Origin: Arthrobacter sp. PGP41
GTDB taxonomy: Bacteria; Actinomycetota; Actinomycetes; Actinomycetales; Micrococcaceae
Length of the DNA stretch: 64,000 bases
Reading direction: 5' to 3'
Assembly: GCF_002953935.1 (NCBI RefSeq)
Contig: NZ_CP026514.1
Span: 558,001-622,000, forward strand
Part shown: in pieces, positions 17,289 through 26,093 of the stretch
How positions within the stretch are numbered: the first letter of the stretch is position 1
Layout: every line of letters begins with the position of its first letter
Notes under the pieces: model-generated
The model's input: the letters and a program-made list of their open reading frames with translations, nothing else
Database searches by the model: none
What the model was told of the DNA's origin: nothing
Position numbers and translations under genes: made by a program

Positions 17289-17939
17289 TTAGCCCGCCAC
17301 GGCGGGAAGCGGGGCCAGCCGGACGGGGCGGCCGTCGTCGTCGAACCTTGCCCCGGCGCCCAGCTGGATGAAGCGAACCGTCCTGGCCACCCGGGCTTCC
17401 AGTTCGGCGGGCTCATCGCTGCCCCGGGCCGCGCTGGAGGACAGGGTGCCCAGGATCAGCTGTGCCTGCTGGTTGACGTCCGCCACTGGGAGGTAGCCCT
17501 GTTCCATTCCGTCCCGCAGGATCCCCTGCAGCAGGATGCTCAGCTCGCCCACGTGGTTGGCGAGTTTGGCAAAGGACGACGGCGAGAGCACGGCTCCCAT
17601 GGCAGGCCCCGGGGGGAGGTGGCGGCGGCTGAGGTCCACCACCTGCGCGCGGACGTACAGCGCCAGCCTGTCCACGGGGTTGTCCAGGCGCCCCAACGAG
17701 TCACGCAGTTCGGCGAGGAACTTTTCGGTCTCATCCAGGGCGTAGGAGATCAGCAGTTCTTCGATGTCCGCGTAGTAGTTGTAGACGGCGGTCCGGCCCA
17801 CCCCGGCGTGCCGTGCAACGTCCGTCATGGTCAGCCCGGGCAGCCCGTGCGAAAAAAGGAGTTCGCCGAAGGCCGTAAGGATACGCCGCTGGGTGTCCGC
17901 TCGCTGCTCGGCGTTGGTGGCCGCTGAAATCCTGGGCAT
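17289..17939 (-). CDS. TetR/AcrR family transcriptional regulator
   Basis: 216 residues with an N-terminal HTH: RRILTAFGELLFSHG, then LTMTDVARHAGVGRTAVYNYYADIEELL, the standard three-helix TetR DNA-binding domain with the YNYY variant of the recognition-helix tail. The C-terminal helical domain (residues 75-195) has no recognisable ligand signature. It follows the DsbA-family gene on the same strand with a 57-base gap. The target is unknown; it may regulate itself or the DsbA-like gene. Confidence 0.9.
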   Translation of the reverse strand: MPRISAATNAEQRADTQRRILTAFGELLFSHGLPGLTMTDVARHAGVGRTAVYNYYADIEELLISYALDETEKFLAELRDSLGRLDNPVDRLALYVRAQVVDLSRRHLPPGPAMGAVLSPSSFAKLANHVGELSILLQGILRDGMEQGYLPVADVNQQAQLILGTLSSSAARGSDEPAELEARVARTVRFIQLGAGARFDDDGRPVRLAPLPAVAG

Positions 17940-17996
17940 ACAGACACTTTACCGCCGTGTGTCAGTAAACGCCCCGCCCCTTCCTGCTGCGCTTTC

Positions 17997-18695
17997 CTAG
18001 GCCGGGCAGCCGTCCGGTCCGCAGGCCTCCCCATCACCGGAGTTGACCATGACAAGGGGATTGGCTTCCTGCCATGCCTGGTTCAAGGCGGCAGTGAAGG
18101 TCCCGGCGGGTTGTGCCCCGGAGAGTCCGTACTTCCGGTCGATCACGAAGAACGGGACGCCGCTGATGCCCAGGGACCGGCCTTCCTCGAAATCGTAGCG
18201 GACTGCGTCCGCGTACTTGTCCGTGGTGAAGAGTTCATCCACTGCGTCGGGGTCGATGCCGAGCCCGACACCGAGCGACGCAAGGTACTGCCGGCTGCCG
18301 ATGTCCTTGCCATGCTCGAAGTGGTCGCTGAGCAGGCGTTCCTTTGCAGCGTCCTGCTTGCCGTGGGCAGCGGCAAGGTGGATCAGGCGGTGCGCGGTGA
18401 AGCTGTTTGCCACCACCACCGAGTCGAACCGGTAATTCAGGCCCTCGGCCTTCGCCTGGCCGGCAACGTGGCCGAACATCGCCGAGACCTGCTCCGCGGG
18501 GATGCCCTTGCGGGAGCTCAGGTACTCAAGTTCCGTGCCGTCATAGTGCTCGGGAAGGGTGGGGTCCAGCTGGTAGCTGCGCCAGGTGACGTCCACGTAA
18601 TCACGGTGCGGGAAGGCCGCAAGGGCAGCTTCGAAGCGCCGCTTGCCAATAAAGCACCACGGGCAGGCAACATCGGACCAGATCTCTATCTTCAT
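17997..18695 (-). CDS. DsbA family oxidoreductase (FrnE-like)
   Basis: A cytoplasmic thioredoxin-fold protein of 232 residues. It starts MKIEIWSDVACPWCFIGKRR, so the active-site motif CPWC is at residues 11-14. A helical insertion contains the FGHVAGQAKAEGLNYRFD block typical of FrnE/2-hydroxychromene-2-carboxylate isomerase-like DsbA proteins. The cis-Pro region is GISGVPFFVIDRKYGLSGAQP. A C-terminal CGPDGCPA adds two more cysteines, as in FrnE homologues. No signal peptide is present. Reading further upstream gives only non-conserved sequence, so the ATG at 18695 is chosen. Confidence 0.9.
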   Translation of the reverse strand: MKIEIWSDVACPWCFIGKRRFEAALAAFPHRDYVDVTWRSYQLDPTLPEHYDGTELEYLSSRKGIPAEQVSAMFGHVAGQAKAEGLNYRFDSVVVANSFTAHRLIHLAAAHGKQDAAKERLLSDHFEHGKDIGSRQYLASLGVGLGIDPDAVDELFTTDKYADAVRYDFEEGRSLGISGVPFFVIDRKYGLSGAQPAGTFTAALNQAWQEANPLVMVNSGDGEACGPDGCPA

Positions 18696-18922
18696 GCTGG
18701 AGGTAACCGCGGACTCCGGGCCGCCATTCCGGACCCGGGTGTTAGTTGCCGCACAGTGGGTCTTGTCTGCGGGCCGGTTCCGGGCAATAGTCAGACTGTG
18801 GGTTGAGCAGACGGCCCCTCGGGGTGTCAACCCGAACCAGCGCCGCGGGCCGGACGGTTTCCGCGGAACAAGGTGCCCGGCCCGCTGGGGAGCCCGGCCT
18901 GTCATTATCCTGGAGGTCAGGG

Positions 18923-19984
18923 ATGCGGATAGGACTGGTTGCAGGACCGTGGATTTCGGTGCCGCCTGCAACATACGGCGGAACCGAAAGAGTTGTGGAC
19001 AGCCTGGCCAGGGGCTTTGCCGCTGCCGGGCATGACGTGCTGCTGGCGGCACCAGCTGACAGCACCTGCCCGGTGCCGAGGGTTCCGGGGATGCGGCCGT
19101 CGGCTCCGGAGGACCTGAACTTCACCCTCTCCGAACTGAGCCACGTGGCGCGCGCCTATGCGGGAATGGACGGCGTGGACATCATCCACGACCACACGAT
19201 GGCCGGCCCCCTGTATTTACTGCGGCCGGAACGGACCCCTGTGGTGACCACCATCCACGGCCCGCTCAATTCACAAGCGCAGGACATCTACCGTGCCATT
19301 GCGCGGAAGGCGGCGGTCATCGCCATTTCCCGTGACCAGGCTTCGCACGCACCTGGCATGCCCATCACCCGCGTGATCCATCACGGGATGGATCTTTCCT
19401 CCGTGCCGATGGGCTCCGGCCGTGGGGGCTATCTCTGCTTTGTGGGCAGGGCCTCCCGGGATAAGGGACTGCTGGAGTCAGTCATGATTGCCCGCGAGGC
19501 GGGAATACCGCTCAGGATCGCCGTCAAAATGCGCGAGCCGGATGAGATCCGCTATTTCCGTGATGCCGTCGAACCCGTCCTCGGATCGAATGAGGAATTC
19601 GTGGGGGAAGTGGACGATGCATCGAAGTACCGGCTGATGGGTGAGGCGCTCGCCTTCCTCAACCCCATCCAATGGCCGGAGCCTTTCGGCCTGGTGATGA
19701 TTGAGGCGCTGGCTACAGGAACTCCGGTGATCGGCACTGCGGTTGGCTCGGCAGCCGAAATCATCGACCATGGACGGACCGGGTACCTGGGGCGAACGGA
19801 CGAGCTGGCCGGTTTCGTGGAGATGGCTGCAGGCCTGGACCGGGCGGTGTGCCGAAGGGCGGTGGAGGAACGCTTCAGCGAGGAACGCATGGTGAACGAG
19901 TACCTCCGGATCTTCGAGAAGCTGCTGGCAGGGGAGGCCCCCTCGGGGGTTCCGGATGTGGTTGGTTTGCACCAGAATCTTTAA
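18923..19984 (+). CDS. GT4-family glycosyltransferase
   Basis: A retaining GT-B glycosyltransferase of 353 residues. The acceptor domain starts MRIGLVAGPWISVPPATYGGTE, with the glycine-rich loop of the family, and contains IIHDHTM and VVTTIHGPL. The donor domain has GRASRDKGLLESV and the signature PEPFGLVMIEALATGTPVIG with the E-x7-E pattern that binds the nucleotide sugar. The ATG has GGAGG 7 bases upstream. It is followed after 55 bases by the debranching-type glucosidase, a likely operon partner. It probably acts on a storage or osmolyte glucan or trehalose-like product; the exact acceptor is unknown. Confidence 0.9.
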   Translation: MRIGLVAGPWISVPPATYGGTERVVDSLARGFAAAGHDVLLAAPADSTCPVPRVPGMRPSAPEDLNFTLSELSHVARAYAGMDGVDIIHDHTMAGPLYLLRPERTPVVTTIHGPLNSQAQDIYRAIARKAAVIAISRDQASHAPGMPITRVIHHGMDLSSVPMGSGRGGYLCFVGRASRDKGLLESVMIAREAGIPLRIAVKMREPDEIRYFRDAVEPVLGSNEEFVGEVDDASKYRLMGEALAFLNPIQWPEPFGLVMIEALATGTPVIGTAVGSAAEIIDHGRTGYLGRTDELAGFVEMAAGLDRAVCRRAVEERFSEERMVNEYLRIFEKLLAGEAPSGVPDVVGLHQNL

Positions 19985-20039
19985 GGGACGGTCTTCCGAA
20001 CCGTGGTAAGTCCGCCTCCCAGCAAAGGAGCCCTTTCCC

Positions 20040-22178
20040 TTGACTGCATGGAACGCCGACACCGAGGCCGCCGCATCCGAATCAGGTTCGGTGACGGTGC
20101 TGGAAGGATCCTCGTTCTGCATCTCTTCCGGCACTGGGGACATCAGTTCAGACACCGGCACGAACGGTGCTTTCTACCAGGACACGCGCATCATTTCCCA
20201 CTGGATCCTCCGGGTTAACGGCTCCTTGCGCGAACCGTTGGCGGCGCAGCGGCCCAAGCCCTTCGAAGCCACCTTCGTTGGGAGGGCCCAGTGGCCGGAC
20301 GGCCGGTTTGACAGCCCGCTGGTGGTCCGCCAAACCCGCCACATCGGCCCCGGCCTGCAGGACGACATCACGCTGGAGAACTACTCGGCGGAGGCTGTGG
20401 ATTGCGACATCGAACTCCTTGTCGGTGCAGACCAGGACGATCTTTTCGACGTCAAGGTGGGCCGCACGTCCAAGCATGCTGAGGCCGCCCGCACGGTCCG
20501 CGACGGCCAGCTCGTAATCGAAAGCGCCCGGAACGGCCAACGGCGGGGAACGGCTGTCCGTGCCCGCGGCGCCGCGGTCAGCACAGACGGGCTCCGCTTC
20601 CGGGCCACCATTCCGCCGCGCGGCAAATGGGCCACCAGCATCATCGTGGTCCCCCTGATCAACGGGCAGGCCCCGGCGGACGCCTTCACCGAGAACGGGC
20701 TGCCGCACCACCGGGAAGGCGCCCGCCGGCACCGGCACTGGGAGCAGAACGTCCCGCTCATCACCGTTGCGGACGCCAACCTGCAGGCTCTGCTGAACCG
20801 CAGCCAAAGCGACTTGGGGTCCCTGCGGATCTTCGATCCGCACCACCCGGAACGGGTGGCCGTTGCCGCCGGTGCCCCCTGGTTCATGGCGCTGTTCGGC
20901 CGCGACTCCATCCTCTCCTCCTACATGAGCCTGATGGTGGACCCTAAGCTGGCGGCCGGGACGTTGCAGACCTTGGCTGGCCTCCAGGGGACGAAAGTGG
21001 ACACGGACTCCGAGGAGGAACCGGGGCGCATCCCGCACGAAGTGAGGTTGGGCGTCACCGCGGGGCTGGCGCTGGGGGGCAGCGCCTATTACGGCACCGC
21101 TGACGCCACCCCGTTGTTTGCAGCCCTTGTTGGCGAGCTGAGCAGGTGGGGGCAGTCAAAGGACATTGTGCAGCCGTTGGTGCCCCACGTGGACAGGGCC
21201 TTGGAATGGATCGAGCGGTACGGGGACCGCGACGGCGACGGGTTTGTGGAGTACCTCCGGCCCAACGACCATGGACTCGTCAACCAGGGGTGGAAGGATT
21301 CCTGGGACGGCATCAACTTCGCGGACGGGACCATGGCCGAGGCGCCCATTGCCCTCTGTGAAGTCCAGGCCTATGTCTACTCCGCCTATGTGGGCCGGTC
21401 CCTGCTGGCCCGCTGGAGCGGCGACCGTGCGCTGGAACAGCACTGGGCTGAACGCGCCGCCGATTTGAAGACCGCGTTCAACGAGAAGTTCTGGCTGCCG
21501 GACAAGGGCTATTTCGCCGTGGCGCTGGATAAGGACAAGCGGCCGGTGGACGCGTGTACGTCAAACATGGGGCACTGCCTTTGGATGGGCATCGTGGACG
21601 AGGACAAGGCGGCCTCCGTGGTGGAGCACCTGATGTCCCCGCAGATGTTCACCGGCTGGGGGATCCGCACCCTCGGATCGGACATGGGTGCCTACAACCC
21701 GGTGAGCTACCACAATGGTTCTGTGTGGCCGCATGATTCGGCCCTGGTGGCCACCGGGCTGATGCGTTACGGGTTCGTGGAGGAAGCACGCAAGGTGGCC
21801 ACCGGAATCTTCGACGCCGCTGAGCATTTTGACGGCAGGCTGCCCGAACTGTTCTGCGGTTTTGACCGGGGCGAGTTCTTCGGGCCGGTGGCGTACCCCA
21901 CCGCCTGCTCGCCGCAGGCATGGGCGGCGGCGGCGCCGGTGCAACTGGTCCGGGCACTGCTCCGTTTCGACCCCGTTTTCACGCACGGGGTAGTGCACCT
22001 GGCGCCGATCCTGCCGGAGGAGGTGGGCGAGTTCCGGGCCGACAACGTGCTGCTGGACACCGCCCGGATCAACATCAGGGCGTCCGGGACCCACGGCACC
22101 GTGGAGGGGCTGCCGCCGGGCCTCAAGCTCCTGGCGGAACCGCGCCCGCCCCTGGCCTACCCGCCTGAGTACGCATAA
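20040..22178 (+). CDS. Glycogen-debranching-type amylo-alpha-1,6-glucosidase family protein
   Basis: A 712-residue cytosolic protein. The N-terminal beta domain is the GDE_N_bis type (SGTGDISSDTGTNGAFYQDT and RIISHWILRVNG). The C-terminal (alpha/alpha)6 barrel is glucoamylase/GH63-like, with PWFMALFGRDSILSSYMSL, DGINFADGTMAEAPIALCEVQAY and NPVSYHNGSVWPHDSALVA. Candidate catalytic acids lie in these barrel motifs. The start is TTG at 20040, 9 bases after AAAGGAG. It sits behind a GT4 transferase, so an alpha-glucan or glucosylated osmolyte is a reasonable substrate. Whether it debranches glycogen is unproven; many members are poorly characterised. Confidence 0.88.
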   Translation: MTAWNADTEAAASESGSVTVLEGSSFCISSGTGDISSDTGTNGAFYQDTRIISHWILRVNGSLREPLAAQRPKPFEATFVGRAQWPDGRFDSPLVVRQTRHIGPGLQDDITLENYSAEAVDCDIELLVGADQDDLFDVKVGRTSKHAEAARTVRDGQLVIESARNGQRRGTAVRARGAAVSTDGLRFRATIPPRGKWATSIIVVPLINGQAPADAFTENGLPHHREGARRHRHWEQNVPLITVADANLQALLNRSQSDLGSLRIFDPHHPERVAVAAGAPWFMALFGRDSILSSYMSLMVDPKLAAGTLQTLAGLQGTKVDTDSEEEPGRIPHEVRLGVTAGLALGGSAYYGTADATPLFAALVGELSRWGQSKDIVQPLVPHVDRALEWIERYGDRDGDGFVEYLRPNDHGLVNQGWKDSWDGINFADGTMAEAPIALCEVQAYVYSAYVGRSLLARWSGDRALEQHWAERAADLKTAFNEKFWLPDKGYFAVALDKDKRPVDACTSNMGHCLWMGIVDEDKAASVVEHLMSPQMFTGWGIRTLGSDMGAYNPVSYHNGSVWPHDSALVATGLMRYGFVEEARKVATGIFDAAEHFDGRLPELFCGFDRGEFFGPVAYPTACSPQAWAAAAPVQLVRALLRFDPVFTHGVVHLAPILPEEVGEFRADNVLLDTARINIRASGTHGTVEGLPPGLKLLAEPRPPLAYPPEYA

Positions 22179-22196
22179 GAAGGCGGTGGAGGCCGG

Positions 22197-22730
22197 TCAC
22201 GGGAGGGCTCGCTCCAGCACGAAATCGTGCTCCACGATATGTCCCAGCCGGAACGACCTGGTTCCCACCTTGCGGAACCCTGACTTTTCGTAGAACCGGA
22301 TGGCGCGGGCGTTCTGGCTGTTGACCCCGAGCCACACACCGGCTGCGCCTGATCCGGCCGCGGCCTGGAGGCTCGCGCGCATCAGCTCCGCAGCGGGGCC
22401 CAGGCCGTGGTGCCCGGGATGCACATAGCACTTGCTAAGCTCCACCGCCGGCGTCAGTGTCAGCACCGAGCACACCTCCGGGTCCTCCGCGGGGCGGGTC
22501 AGCAGGAGGCTGTACCCGCGGAGGGCACCCTCCACGTCGATCACCAGGACCGTGACGTCCGGGGCGCCGAGGTACGTCCGGAAGTGCCGTTCGCTGAGGG
22601 TGTTCGCCAAATGCGACGCAATGTCTTCAGGCGACGTCGACGGCGGGCACGCCAGCGGAAACGTGACGGCTGCCAGGGCTGCCAGCGCCTCGGCGTCGTC
22701 CGTTGTTGCAGGGCGGATGGTGTGGGCCAT
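22197..22730 (-). CDS. GNAT family N-acetyltransferase
   Basis: 177 residues starting MAHTIRPATTDDAEALAALA, a typical GNAT N-terminus. The acetyl-CoA loop is the variant ELSKCYVHPGHHGLGPAAELM (strand 4 and pyrophosphate-binding turn H-x-G-L-G). Then WLGVNSQNARAIRFYEKSGFRKVG is motif B. The N-terminal DIASHLANTLSERHFRTYL fits the RimI/PA4866-like class. The acceptor is unknown. It converges with the debranching enzyme and lies just downstream of the sugar operon on the same strand. Confidence 0.9.
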   Translation of the reverse strand: MAHTIRPATTDDAEALAALAAVTFPLACPPSTSPEDIASHLANTLSERHFRTYLGAPDVTVLVIDVEGALRGYSLLLTRPAEDPEVCSVLTLTPAVELSKCYVHPGHHGLGPAAELMRASLQAAAGSGAAGVWLGVNSQNARAIRFYEKSGFRKVGTRSFRLGHIVEHDFVLERALP

Positions 22731-22760
22731 GCAGGGATTCTACGTGCGCGCCCCTGGGAG

Positions 22761-23756
22761 CTATTGCTTGAAGGCGGCGTCGAAGGAGGTGTTCGACGGC
22801 GGGAAGTCGAACTTTTTGAGGGCAGCCAGGGCTTCGGGGGCACCATGGAGGCGGTCCATGCCTGCGTCTTCCCACTCCACGGAGATGGGGCCGTCGTAGC
22901 CGATCGCGGACAGGGCGCGGAAGGACGCTTCCCAGGGGACATCGCCGCGTCCGGCGGAGACGAAGTCCCAGCCCCGGCGCGGATCGCCCCAGGGCAGGTG
23001 GGAACCCAGGACGGTGTTCCGGCCGGTCTGGCGGAGCTTGGTGTCCTTGCAGTCCACGTGGTAGATCCGGTCCTTGAAGTCCCAGATGAAGGAGACGGGG
23101 TCGATGCCCTGCCACATCATGTGGGACGGGTCCCAGTTCAGGCCGAATGCCTCGCGGTGGCCGATCGCTTCGAGGGTGCGGACGGTGGTCCAGTAGTCGT
23201 AGGCGATTTCGGAGGGGTGGACTTCGTGGGCGAAACGGACGCCGCATTCGTCGAAGACGTCCAGGATGGGGTTCCAGCGGTCGGCAAAGTCCTGGTAGCC
23301 GGCGTCGATGACTTTTTCCGGGACGGGCGGGAACATGGCCACGTACTGCCAGATGGAGGAGCCGGTGAAGCCGACGACGGTGTCCACGCCCAGTGCCTTG
23401 GCGAGCCTGGCGGTGTGCTTCATTTCCTCGGCGGCCCGCTGCCGGACGCCTTCGGGATCGCCGTCGCCCCAGACCTTCGCTCCGACGATGTCCTGGTGGC
23501 GGAAGTCGATGGGGTCATCGCACACGGCCTGGCCCTTGAGGTGGTTGGAAATGGCCCACACCTTGAGGTTGTACTTGTCCAGGATCTCGAGTTTGGACTC
23601 GACGTAGCCGGGTTCGTCCCAGCGCCAGGCGTCCAGGTGGTCGCCGGACACGGCAATTTCCAGGCCGTCATAGCCCCAGCCGGACGCCAGTTTGGCGACC
23701 TCTTCGAAGGGCAGGTCGGCCCACTGGCCGGTGAACAGGGTAAACGGGCGGGGCAT
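22761..23756 (-). CDS. Sugar phosphate isomerase/epimerase family TIM-barrel protein
   Basis: 331-residue AP_endonuc_2/xylose-isomerase-like barrel, last gene of the leftward sugar operon. Candidate divalent-metal ligands lie in FAHEVHPSEIAYD, FGLNWDPSHMMWQGID, IYHVDCKD and ISVEWEDAG, i.e. the E/D/H/E set of the fold. The ATG at 23756 has AAGGAG 6 bases upstream and lies 2 bases after the stop of the previous dehydrogenase gene. Proteins of this family catalyse isomerisation, or elimination on 3-keto-glycosides when encoded with Gfo/Idh/MocA dehydrogenases. The neighbourhood makes the second possibility attractive but unproven. Confidence 0.88.
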   Translation of the reverse strand: MPRPFTLFTGQWADLPFEEVAKLASGWGYDGLEIAVSGDHLDAWRWDEPGYVESKLEILDKYNLKVWAISNHLKGQAVCDDPIDFRHQDIVGAKVWGDGDPEGVRQRAAEEMKHTARLAKALGVDTVVGFTGSSIWQYVAMFPPVPEKVIDAGYQDFADRWNPILDVFDECGVRFAHEVHPSEIAYDYWTTVRTLEAIGHREAFGLNWDPSHMMWQGIDPVSFIWDFKDRIYHVDCKDTKLRQTGRNTVLGSHLPWGDPRRGWDFVSAGRGDVPWEASFRALSAIGYDGPISVEWEDAGMDRLHGAPEALAALKKFDFPPSNTSFDAAFKQ

Positions 23757-23757
23757 G

Positions 23758-24966
23758 TCAGGCTCCTTCGGTGGTACCGGCTGTGCCGGCTGCCGGGGTT
23801 GCGGCGGGGGAGAGTTGGACCAGGGTGCTGTTGGAGGCGGCGGATTGCTCCACCGCGTCCAGGATGCGCTGGACTTCCAGTCCGTCGTCGAACGACGGCG
23901 ATGGCGCGGTTCCGGAGCTGACGGCCAGCAGGAAGTCGCGGACCTCGTGCGTGAAGGTGTGCTCCCAGCCGATGATGTGGCCCTGCGGCCACCACGCATC
24001 CACGTAGGGGTGCTCCGGCTCGCTGACCAGGATCCTCCGGAAGCCCTGCTCCCGGGCGGGGGCGGTGGCGTCCAGGAACTGGAGTTCGTTGAGGTTTTCC
24101 AGGTCGAACCGGAGGGCTCCCTTGTCGCCGAAAACCTCGAGCTGCAGGGAGTTTTTCCGGCCGGTGGCCACCCGGGATGCCTCCACTGAGGCGACCGCTC
24201 CGGAGGCGAGGGACAGCGTAGCCCAGGCGGCGTCGTCGACTGTCACATCTTCAAGCCCGCTTGCAGGGCCTCGCGGGCTGGGGCGCCGGTTGACGAAGGT
24301 GTGCACACGGCCCGAGACTTCCGTGACCCGGTCATCGAGCAGGAACAGGACCTGGTCGATCGCGTGGGAGGCGATGTCGCCGAGCGCGCCGGAGCCCGCG
24401 GTTTCCTTCTTCAGCCGCCAGGACATGGGCGCCTGGTCATCCGCGAGCCAGTCCTGCAGGTAAGCGGCGCGGACGTGCCTGACTGTTCCGATCCTGCCCT
24501 CGGCGATGAGCTCCTTGGCCAGGGCGAGAGCCGGGACCCTGCGGTAGTTGAACCCGACCATCGACTGCACGCCCTTGGACCGGGCATGTGCTGCGGCAGC
24601 CGTCATTGCTTCAGCCTCGGCCATTGTGTTGGCCAGCGGCTTTTCCAGCAGGACGTGCTTGCCGGCATCCAGGGCGGCAATGGCGATTTCCGCGTGCATC
24701 CAGCCCGGGGCGCAGACGTCGATGATGTGGATGTCGTCCCGGTCCAGGACCGTGCGCCAGTCGGTGGCCGTTTCCGCCCATCCGTACTTGGCGGCAGCCT
24801 CCGAGACCGCGGCGGCGTCGCGGCCCACCAGGACCTTCTGCTCGAACGCGGGGACGTCGAAGTAGCTGGCGACGTTCCGCCACGCGTTGGAGTGCGCCTT
24901 GCCCATGAAGGCGTAGCCGATCATGGCCACGCCCAGCGGCGCGGTGGTGCCTGTGTCGGGGCTCAT
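23758..24966 (-). CDS. Gfo/Idh/MocA family oxidoreductase
   Basis: An NAD(P)-dependent sugar or polyol dehydrogenase of 402 residues. The Rossmann start is VAMIGYAFMGKAHSNAW. The family marker is LLEKPLANTMAEAEAM, whose EKP lysine is catalytic, and the substrate-side motif is SGALGDIASHAIDQVLFLL with the D-x3-H pattern. A C-terminal DGLEVQRILDAVEQSAA is typical. The start ATG overlaps the stop of the upstream dehydrogenase gene (ATGA), so expression is coupled. It is the third gene of the leftward operon. Substrate unknown; glycosides, inositols or hexoses are all known for the family. Confidence 0.9.
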   Translation of the reverse strand: MSPDTGTTAPLGVAMIGYAFMGKAHSNAWRNVASYFDVPAFEQKVLVGRDAAAVSEAAAKYGWAETATDWRTVLDRDDIHIIDVCAPGWMHAEIAIAALDAGKHVLLEKPLANTMAEAEAMTAAAAHARSKGVQSMVGFNYRRVPALALAKELIAEGRIGTVRHVRAAYLQDWLADDQAPMSWRLKKETAGSGALGDIASHAIDQVLFLLDDRVTEVSGRVHTFVNRRPSPRGPASGLEDVTVDDAAWATLSLASGAVASVEASRVATGRKNSLQLEVFGDKGALRFDLENLNELQFLDATAPAREQGFRRILVSEPEHPYVDAWWPQGHIIGWEHTFTHEVRDFLLAVSSGTAPSPSFDDGLEVQRILDAVEQSAASNSTLVQLSPAATPAAGTAGTTEGA

Positions 24967-26093
24967 GCGGAGCCTCCGAGGGTCAGGGCTTCCGGCGCCC
25001 AGTCTTCGGGCAGGGGTGCCGACGCCGGCGCGGAGCTTGCCACGTCCACGAACGTTCCTGAATCCATGGACTCCGAGATGGAGACCATCGCATCCAGCAC
25101 GTGGTACGCCAGGTCGCCGGTGGCCCGGTGCGGGACACCGGCGCGGAGCGAACGCGCCATGTCCAGGACGCCCATGCCGCGGCCGTTCGCAGGCCCCGTG
25201 GCCGGGATGGTGGTCCAGTCCTCGTCGCCCGCGCGCCAAAGCCTGACGTCGCCGTCGAAGTTGTTGGGGTCCGGCAGGGAAAGGGTGGCCTCCGTGCCGG
25301 TGATCTCCACGAAGCCCATCCGGGTACGCGGGGACTCGAAGGAGAAGACGCTGTGGGAGGACGCTCCGCTCTCGAACTGGGCCATCGCTGAGACGTGGGT
25401 GGGGACTTCCACCGTGAATTCCTCGCCGGCCTTGGGACCGGAGCCAATGACGCGGACGTCCTTGGCCATGGACCCGACGGCGGCCACCTTGCGGATGGAG
25501 CCGAACGCCTGGACCAGGGTGGTGAGGTAGTAGGGGCCCATGTCGAACAGGGGGCCGCCGCCGTACTGGAACAGGAAGGCGGGGTTGGGGTGCCAGGACT
25601 CCGGGCCGGGCGTCTGGAAGGTGGTCATGCCGGTCAGGGGCGTGCCGATGTCGCCGCGCTGGATCAGGCGCAGCGCAGTCTGGAGCCCGGCACCGAGGAA
25701 CGTGTCCGGCGCGCAGCCTAGGCGGATTCCCGCGGAGTCGGCGGTTTTGAGGAGCCCCAAGCCTGATTCGCGGTCAAGGGAAAAGGGCTTCTCGGTCCAG
25801 ACGTGCTTGCCGGCGTTGACGGCTGCTGTGGCCACTTCGACGTGGGCTGCGGGAATGGTCAGGTTGACGATGATCTCGACGCCGGGGTGCTGCAGTGCTT
25901 TTTCCACGCCGCCCCACTCGGGGATGCCGTATTCTTTGGCCCGGGCTTCGGCGGCTTCCTCGAAGAGGTCTGCGATGACGTGGACCTTGAGGTCGGGGAA
26001 CGTGGTGAGGTTGTCCAGGTACTGCTTGCTGATGTTGCCCGCGCCGATGACACCGACGCCCACCGGGCCTTTGCTGCTGGAGGGGGTGCTCAT
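24963..26093 (-). CDS. Gfo/Idh/MocA family oxidoreductase
   Basis: 376 residues, second gene of the leftward operon, coupled by ATGA overlaps to both neighbours. The Rossmann motif is VGVGVIGAGNISKQYLDNL. The catalytic motif is VWTEKPFSLDRESGL, and GGGPLFDMGPYYLTTLVQAFG supplies the D/Y pocket residues seen in several sugar dehydrogenases of this family. It differs clearly from the next gene's product, so the operon encodes two distinct dehydrogenases. A scheme in which one oxidises a glycoside and the other reduces a released keto-sugar would explain the pair; this is inference. Confidence 0.9.
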   Translation of the reverse strand: MSTPSSSKGPVGVGVIGAGNISKQYLDNLTTFPDLKVHVIADLFEEAAEARAKEYGIPEWGGVEKALQHPGVEIIVNLTIPAAHVEVATAAVNAGKHVWTEKPFSLDRESGLGLLKTADSAGIRLGCAPDTFLGAGLQTALRLIQRGDIGTPLTGMTTFQTPGPESWHPNPAFLFQYGGGPLFDMGPYYLTTLVQAFGSIRKVAAVGSMAKDVRVIGSGPKAGEEFTVEVPTHVSAMAQFESGASSHSVFSFESPRTRMGFVEITGTEATLSLPDPNNFDGDVRLWRAGDEDWTTIPATGPANGRGMGVLDMARSLRAGVPHRATGDLAYHVLDAMVSISESMDSGTFVDVASSAPASAPLPEDWAPEALTLGGSA

